Origin: Corallochytrium limacisporum
Lineage: Eukaryota; Opisthokonta
Assembly (NCBI GenBank): GCA_002811645.1
Contig: PDIP01000020.1
Coordinates: 112,305-176,304, forward strand
DNA: 64,000 bases
Reading direction: 5' to 3'
The notes beneath the pieces are model-generated. The model saw only the letters and a list, made by a program, of their open reading frames with translations. It did not search any database and had not been told where the DNA came from. A program made the translations under genes and the position numbers. Position 1 is the first letter of the stretch. Every line of letters begins with the position of its first letter. Shown in pieces: positions 61,601 to 64,000 of this stretch.

Positions 61601-63409
61601 TTTATCCAGGGCCTGAATACTCACTTCGTTATCGGCGACGAAACCACCCCCTTGGCGGGCATCATCCGCAAGGACTTTAGCCCAACAAAGGGCCCGTATC
61701 TGGAGTCGTATGAAGTCGTGAGTAAGGCAAACACTGATATTATCATCCGTGATCTGAAGGATGTGATGCAGAATTTACCCGGTGTCATTGAAGAGCTGGA
61801 GTGCCGCGAGTCACGTGAATCCACACTATGTCTCGAGAGCGAGTTTACGGACTGCCCTGCCTTTTCCGAAAGTGCTAGACTCTATCTGCCTTATGACCTG
61901 ATCGATAATCGGAACGCAATCAACCTGTTCTTTACGGCGCAAGCACGCGAGACGGATGTCATGATTTATCCGATTCGATACGGCGGCAACGTATTTGTTG
62001 ATCAAGACGTGGACCTGCTCTCCCTCGATGCGGCCTCCGCTGTTCTGGCATGGCGAAAGCATGGATGGCAGGTCTTGTTGGAAACCAAAGCGGATACATC
62101 TGGAACGTCTGAACAGGTAAGTGTAGCTGTGGTCCGCGAAGATTCACTGCACGTCTCCTTTGCGGATCTGCGGGGAACTCGGTCATGCCACGGACAGTTC
62201 CTGGATGCTAAGGGTACTTTCGTACCAATGTCATACGCGTGGCGGGCGGGCCACATGGACATGGAGGAGAATGGTCTGGCAATTGATGACTGTGATAGTC
62301 CAATGCGGCTAGGCATGAATGCCTTCTTTGAAGCATCTTGTGCTCCGCCCCTGAAGGCTGGCTACGTGGGTATCTGTACGGCATGTATGGTGGATGAGCC
62401 TTGTGATGAGACAAACCGTTACGCTGGCCCAATGGGAGCTCTGAGAGGTCTGGCAGAGAACGCCTGTGATGTTGCCTTTACTGTTGAGAGTGACGTTGAC
62501 ATTTACCGTGACCTTGTCAATCGCAACAGTGACTTTGGAGCTCAACTGCCAGACCTTCGCATCATTATTGACGACGACAATGAGCCTGTTGTTACAGAGA
62601 CCGGATCTCCCACCAACGTGACCGAGGAACCTTCGGATGAAGGTCTTACGAAGGAGGGAGAGGATGGAGAGGATGAACCTCCCACTACCGTGAACCTTGA
62701 GAATGATGAGCTGCCAGAGCTGGAGGAAGGACTTGGTGTCATTCCTGGCAAGCTGCTTATGATCAATGCCCCACAACGATTCACAGAAGAGCAGCGGTAC
62801 AAGATTGCCAGCATATTTGCGAAATTCAGCAACCAACGCGAATCTGCCAATGCGTTCAATTTCGTCCTTCCTGACGATTTTGATGCCAGTACAGTTGCCA
62901 ATCACGACTTCACTGAGTCTGTGCTGAGTGATTTCGAAGCTGAAATCTACCAACTACCTGGCTTTGAACAGTACGAGGATTGTAAATTCCGTCACCAGAA
63001 CTTCATGTTGGATGCCATTTGCAACATTGGGGCGAACAACACTTGTCCATTCACAACAACCATTACTGTTGACGACCGCGAGGATGACAATGACGTGGAC
63101 AAAGAGAACGCGGCCCTCATTGTTGGCGTTGTCCTTGGGGCAGTTGGCGGTGTGGTCTTGATGATGGGTGTATATTATGGTGTGCAGGCTTACCGCCGCC
63201 CAAATTCATCCAATGGCCGCTGGCTAGTGAATACTGTGTCGCGACTGCGGATGAAGCAGCAAAATGCCCCAATGAGCAGGATGTTCTTTGATGACGACGA
63301 AGCTGACCGTGGAATACCCCTCGCCGAACTTGAACAAGTGGCTTACAACCACCACGAAGTAGTGGAAGCTGACATCCGGTCCCAAATTCACAGCGAGAAT
63401 TCGCTTTGA
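58688..63409 (+). CDS. Four-lobed transferrin-like membrane-anchored protein
   Basis: Large cell-surface or secretory-pathway protein of 1573 residues. A signal peptide (about 1-17) leads into four similar lobes (about 18-350, 355-700, 705-1050, 1057-1450), then an acidic stalk, a membrane helix (about 1475-1495) and a cytosolic tail with an acidic DDDEAD cluster. Lobes 1, 3 and 4 have the transferrin pattern: a D-L/F-R-G-x-R-x-C-x-G strand (800-810; 1159-1169), a FFxxxCAPP block (857-865; 1213-1221), a paired-Cys loop (CTAC, 1230-1233), NRYAG (887-891; 1243-1247) and CDVAF (216-220; 904-908; 1260-1264). Ligands are altered: Asp is kept in lobes 3 and 4 (758, 1114), but the Tyr before CDVAF is Glu892 or Pro1248, and the anion Arg in lobe 4 is Asp1173. 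Confidence 0.8.
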   Translation: MRLAIVLATAPLVVFGQEFTIQIDRSKTGPTEDFENDCITEKGVTCTFIDGGSNSFSVAPSADIVEVDFFDGWLYSTAGSYELLSVSYNFDRALNSKYVVVVPADSEFQSMRDLYRSKVCMDSQGSMNGLRAMAWASENPASSSWLKSTDSGGSLLSCETSIRRNAEEFFSTGCSPYRPGLAPGFCDTCAGDCSIEEAFNGDPATGPLRGMFSGMCDVAFVDTGVIQSSCQADNSRPWCEGQQGYRELANLGSSTGRAIMIRTDRVQDATGALKILDLMMYAKHEKIRTAFNMQTFEVFSDKSRTRLWTQQWRDLSQVPEMQRLEHCIHTIDATPDISILRCVDRTGVTACAMNGARDPQILRVGVPSHGYTIINNTDDYMEEVLNRIDSLQLWEGGIVDDLLDGRLDFISVSPLSAAVYTDLHPSLQMYAATKPTELVMAARDDLMVNTLEDLRGLNICTGSVLDIFGITGLFAHLTAGQRPQSPTYLSSKSPLGCESPLVDTIRMFFGNVVGGSDAIDGLRFCGSEETEGWCQGTSPNYARMLKSLSDDNDTACDAVFMPNATFLHHCDEYVDPLNPNEEPVYCSTAHELTRTVLDRSLIQRMASHVLVGQATASGYADFAEFVRDTRDLPDAPFFLQRRSGFQITEQGFEEASIKSNLKFSFLSSVPPLSTIVGCIDSNSDECKELRATLQTECVEDYVPPTLRVGLAGIAADNIESFEQYFRAFEASHPDERVVALFTNSYRYLNTDVDILFLDPVQAFFAWKLHGHLLLARDVGQGAVSHSVAYKRKSSVYQRFSDFRGARICSGEFLSLYGVFVPVSWAIQNFENSSFISSPISSPLTSCVSPLADALEAFFSDVCAPPAGLGEVGLCTACDPDTPCDRSNRYAGEEGALLGLSEGACDVAFVRADLKARVCEGDTQSVPQWCTDDNIVAIDNIGDGDGQGFGRTEPLFSMLSRLFTGQIDYAKDFIQGLNTHFVIGDETTPLAGIIRKDFSPTKGPYLESYEVVSKANTDIIIRDLKDVMQNLPGVIEELECRESRESTLCLESEFTDCPAFSESARLYLPYDLIDNRNAINLFFTAQARETDVMIYPIRYGGNVFVDQDVDLLSLDAASAVLAWRKHGWQVLLETKADTSGTSEQVSVAVVREDSLHVSFADLRGTRSCHGQFLDAKGTFVPMSYAWRAGHMDMEENGLAIDDCDSPMRLGMNAFFEASCAPPLKAGYVGICTACMVDEPCDETNRYAGPMGALRGLAENACDVAFTVESDVDIYRDLVNRNSDFGAQLPDLRIIIDDDNEPVVTETGSPTNVTEEPSDEGLTKEGEDGEDEPPTTVNLENDELPELEEGLGVIPGKLLMINAPQRFTEEQRYKIASIFAKFSNQRESANAFNFVLPDDFDASTVANHDFTESVLSDFEAEIYQLPGFEQYEDCKFRHQNFMLDAICNIGANNTCPFTTTITVDDREDDNDVDKENAALIVGVVLGAVGGVVLMMGVYYGVQAYRRPNSSNGRWLVNTVSRLRMKQQNAPMSRMFFDDDEADRGIPLAELEQVAYNHHEVVEADIRSQIHSENSL

Positions 63410-64000
63410 GCCTTGCTCAATAGTTTGACCAACTCATAGTAATGTAGTACTAACTTCCTTGAACATATATCATCTTCTAGCGGTGGCATGTACGCATGTT
63501 CATCTGCTAGTTCAGAAGGTCCATAATCTCTATCTTTATACATCTAGATGCACTTTATCGTATGTTTTAAAACACCGAAACCAGATTTTAGGTCAGTTCC
63601 TAGAAGCGTGTTGATGTTCACGATCATTTCCCTCATGACCAACTTATCGGTCACTTGGCCCTAGCCAAACCACCCCCCCCTCTTCAGCTTTCCACCCCAT
63701 CCACTGTCACAAGTCAGTACCACCCTCTGTCTGGTATGTCAGGGTCAAAACTCCGAAAAACTTGACTCCCGAGGATCTTTTTCAATCTTGATTGTAGGTT
63801 AATTTATATTGATTCTATTCTATTTTATTATATTTTGCTCTTTTTAACAATCATGCACAAATATTTAAATAGCTGATTCAAACGAAGAGTCCCTGCTACT
63901 CTCAAAAAAGGACTATTTTGACTTTGGCTTGACATTGAACACATCGTAGTCGTACAAAAAAATTAAATATGAGCATCTATTACCACCATGACTTGAACCA
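63410..64000. other. 3' flank of the transferrin-like gene
   Basis: A/T-rich 3' flank with no gene. A short C-tract lies near 63672 and an A/T run (TCTATTCTATTTTATTATATTTTG) at about 63814-63837. The window ends inside this region. Confidence 0.6.

Noticed and set aside
58688-63409. Bacterial phosphonate-binding (PhnD-like) repeats
   Set aside because: The lobes' paired cysteines, CAPP block and CDVAF ending fit transferrin better, although the underlying fold is related.

Overview
This window is a nuclear fragment from a gene-dense, intron-poor eukaryote that uses the standard genetic code. It carries 25 protein-coding genes that I can support. Nearly all are single uninterrupted reading frames, yet they are plainly eukaryotic: DNA topoisomerase IB, Mediator subunit 18, Arp3, BCAS3, Nup85, a tRNA-splicing endonuclease subunit, ISY1, a Cep57-like protein, OS-9, a protein O-mannosyltransferase and a four-domain calcium channel. 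A co-linear relative of the animal kinase TNNI3K, a BCAS3 relative and a channel with a beta-subunit-binding motif point to an opisthokont, probably a unicellular holozoan. A Pep7/Vac1-like double-FYVE protein and a PMT enzyme also fit opisthokonts. The species is inference; an intron-poor holozoan such as Corallochytrium would fit, but I cannot confirm it.

Layout. 1-9725: TOP1, MED18 and ARP3, then a long low-complexity spacer with a TC microsatellite and a TCTGGC hexamer array. 9726-18891: a vacuolar-type amino acid transporter, BCAS3, a TVP38/TMEM64 membrane protein and TSEN34. 19500-26747: an RGG-rich protein, pyridoxal kinase, KTI12, an orphan frame and NUP85. 27544-35325: mitochondrial bL17, OS-9 with a KDEL tail, an SM-family (SCFD2-like) protein and the ankyrin-TKL kinase. 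35404-46558: the calcium channel, MIA40, ISY1, a decayed coding-like stretch and the double-FYVE protein. 46559-55564: a CA repeat holding an assembly gap, PMT, UDP-xylose synthase, a Cep57-like gene with the only well-supported intron, and peptide deformylase. 58688-63409: a 1573-residue membrane-anchored protein built of four transferrin-like lobes.

Gene order is strikingly alternating. Of 24 adjacent gene pairs, 20 change strand: 10 are convergent with 13-206 bp between stop codons, and 10 are divergent with about 0.5-3.1 kb between starts. Regulatory DNA is therefore concentrated in shared divergent spacers, and 3' ends probably overlap.

The genes are mostly housekeeping and do not form one pathway. 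Loose themes are the secretory and endosomal route (OS-9, PMT, UXS, SM protein, FYVE protein, TVP38), mitochondrial function (bL17, MIA40, peptide deformylase) and RNA processing or tRNA maturation (TSEN34, ISY1, KTI12). The most unusual gene is the four-lobed transferrin-like protein: it keeps the family's cysteine framework and some aspartate ligand positions, but appears to have lost tyrosine and anion-binding residues.
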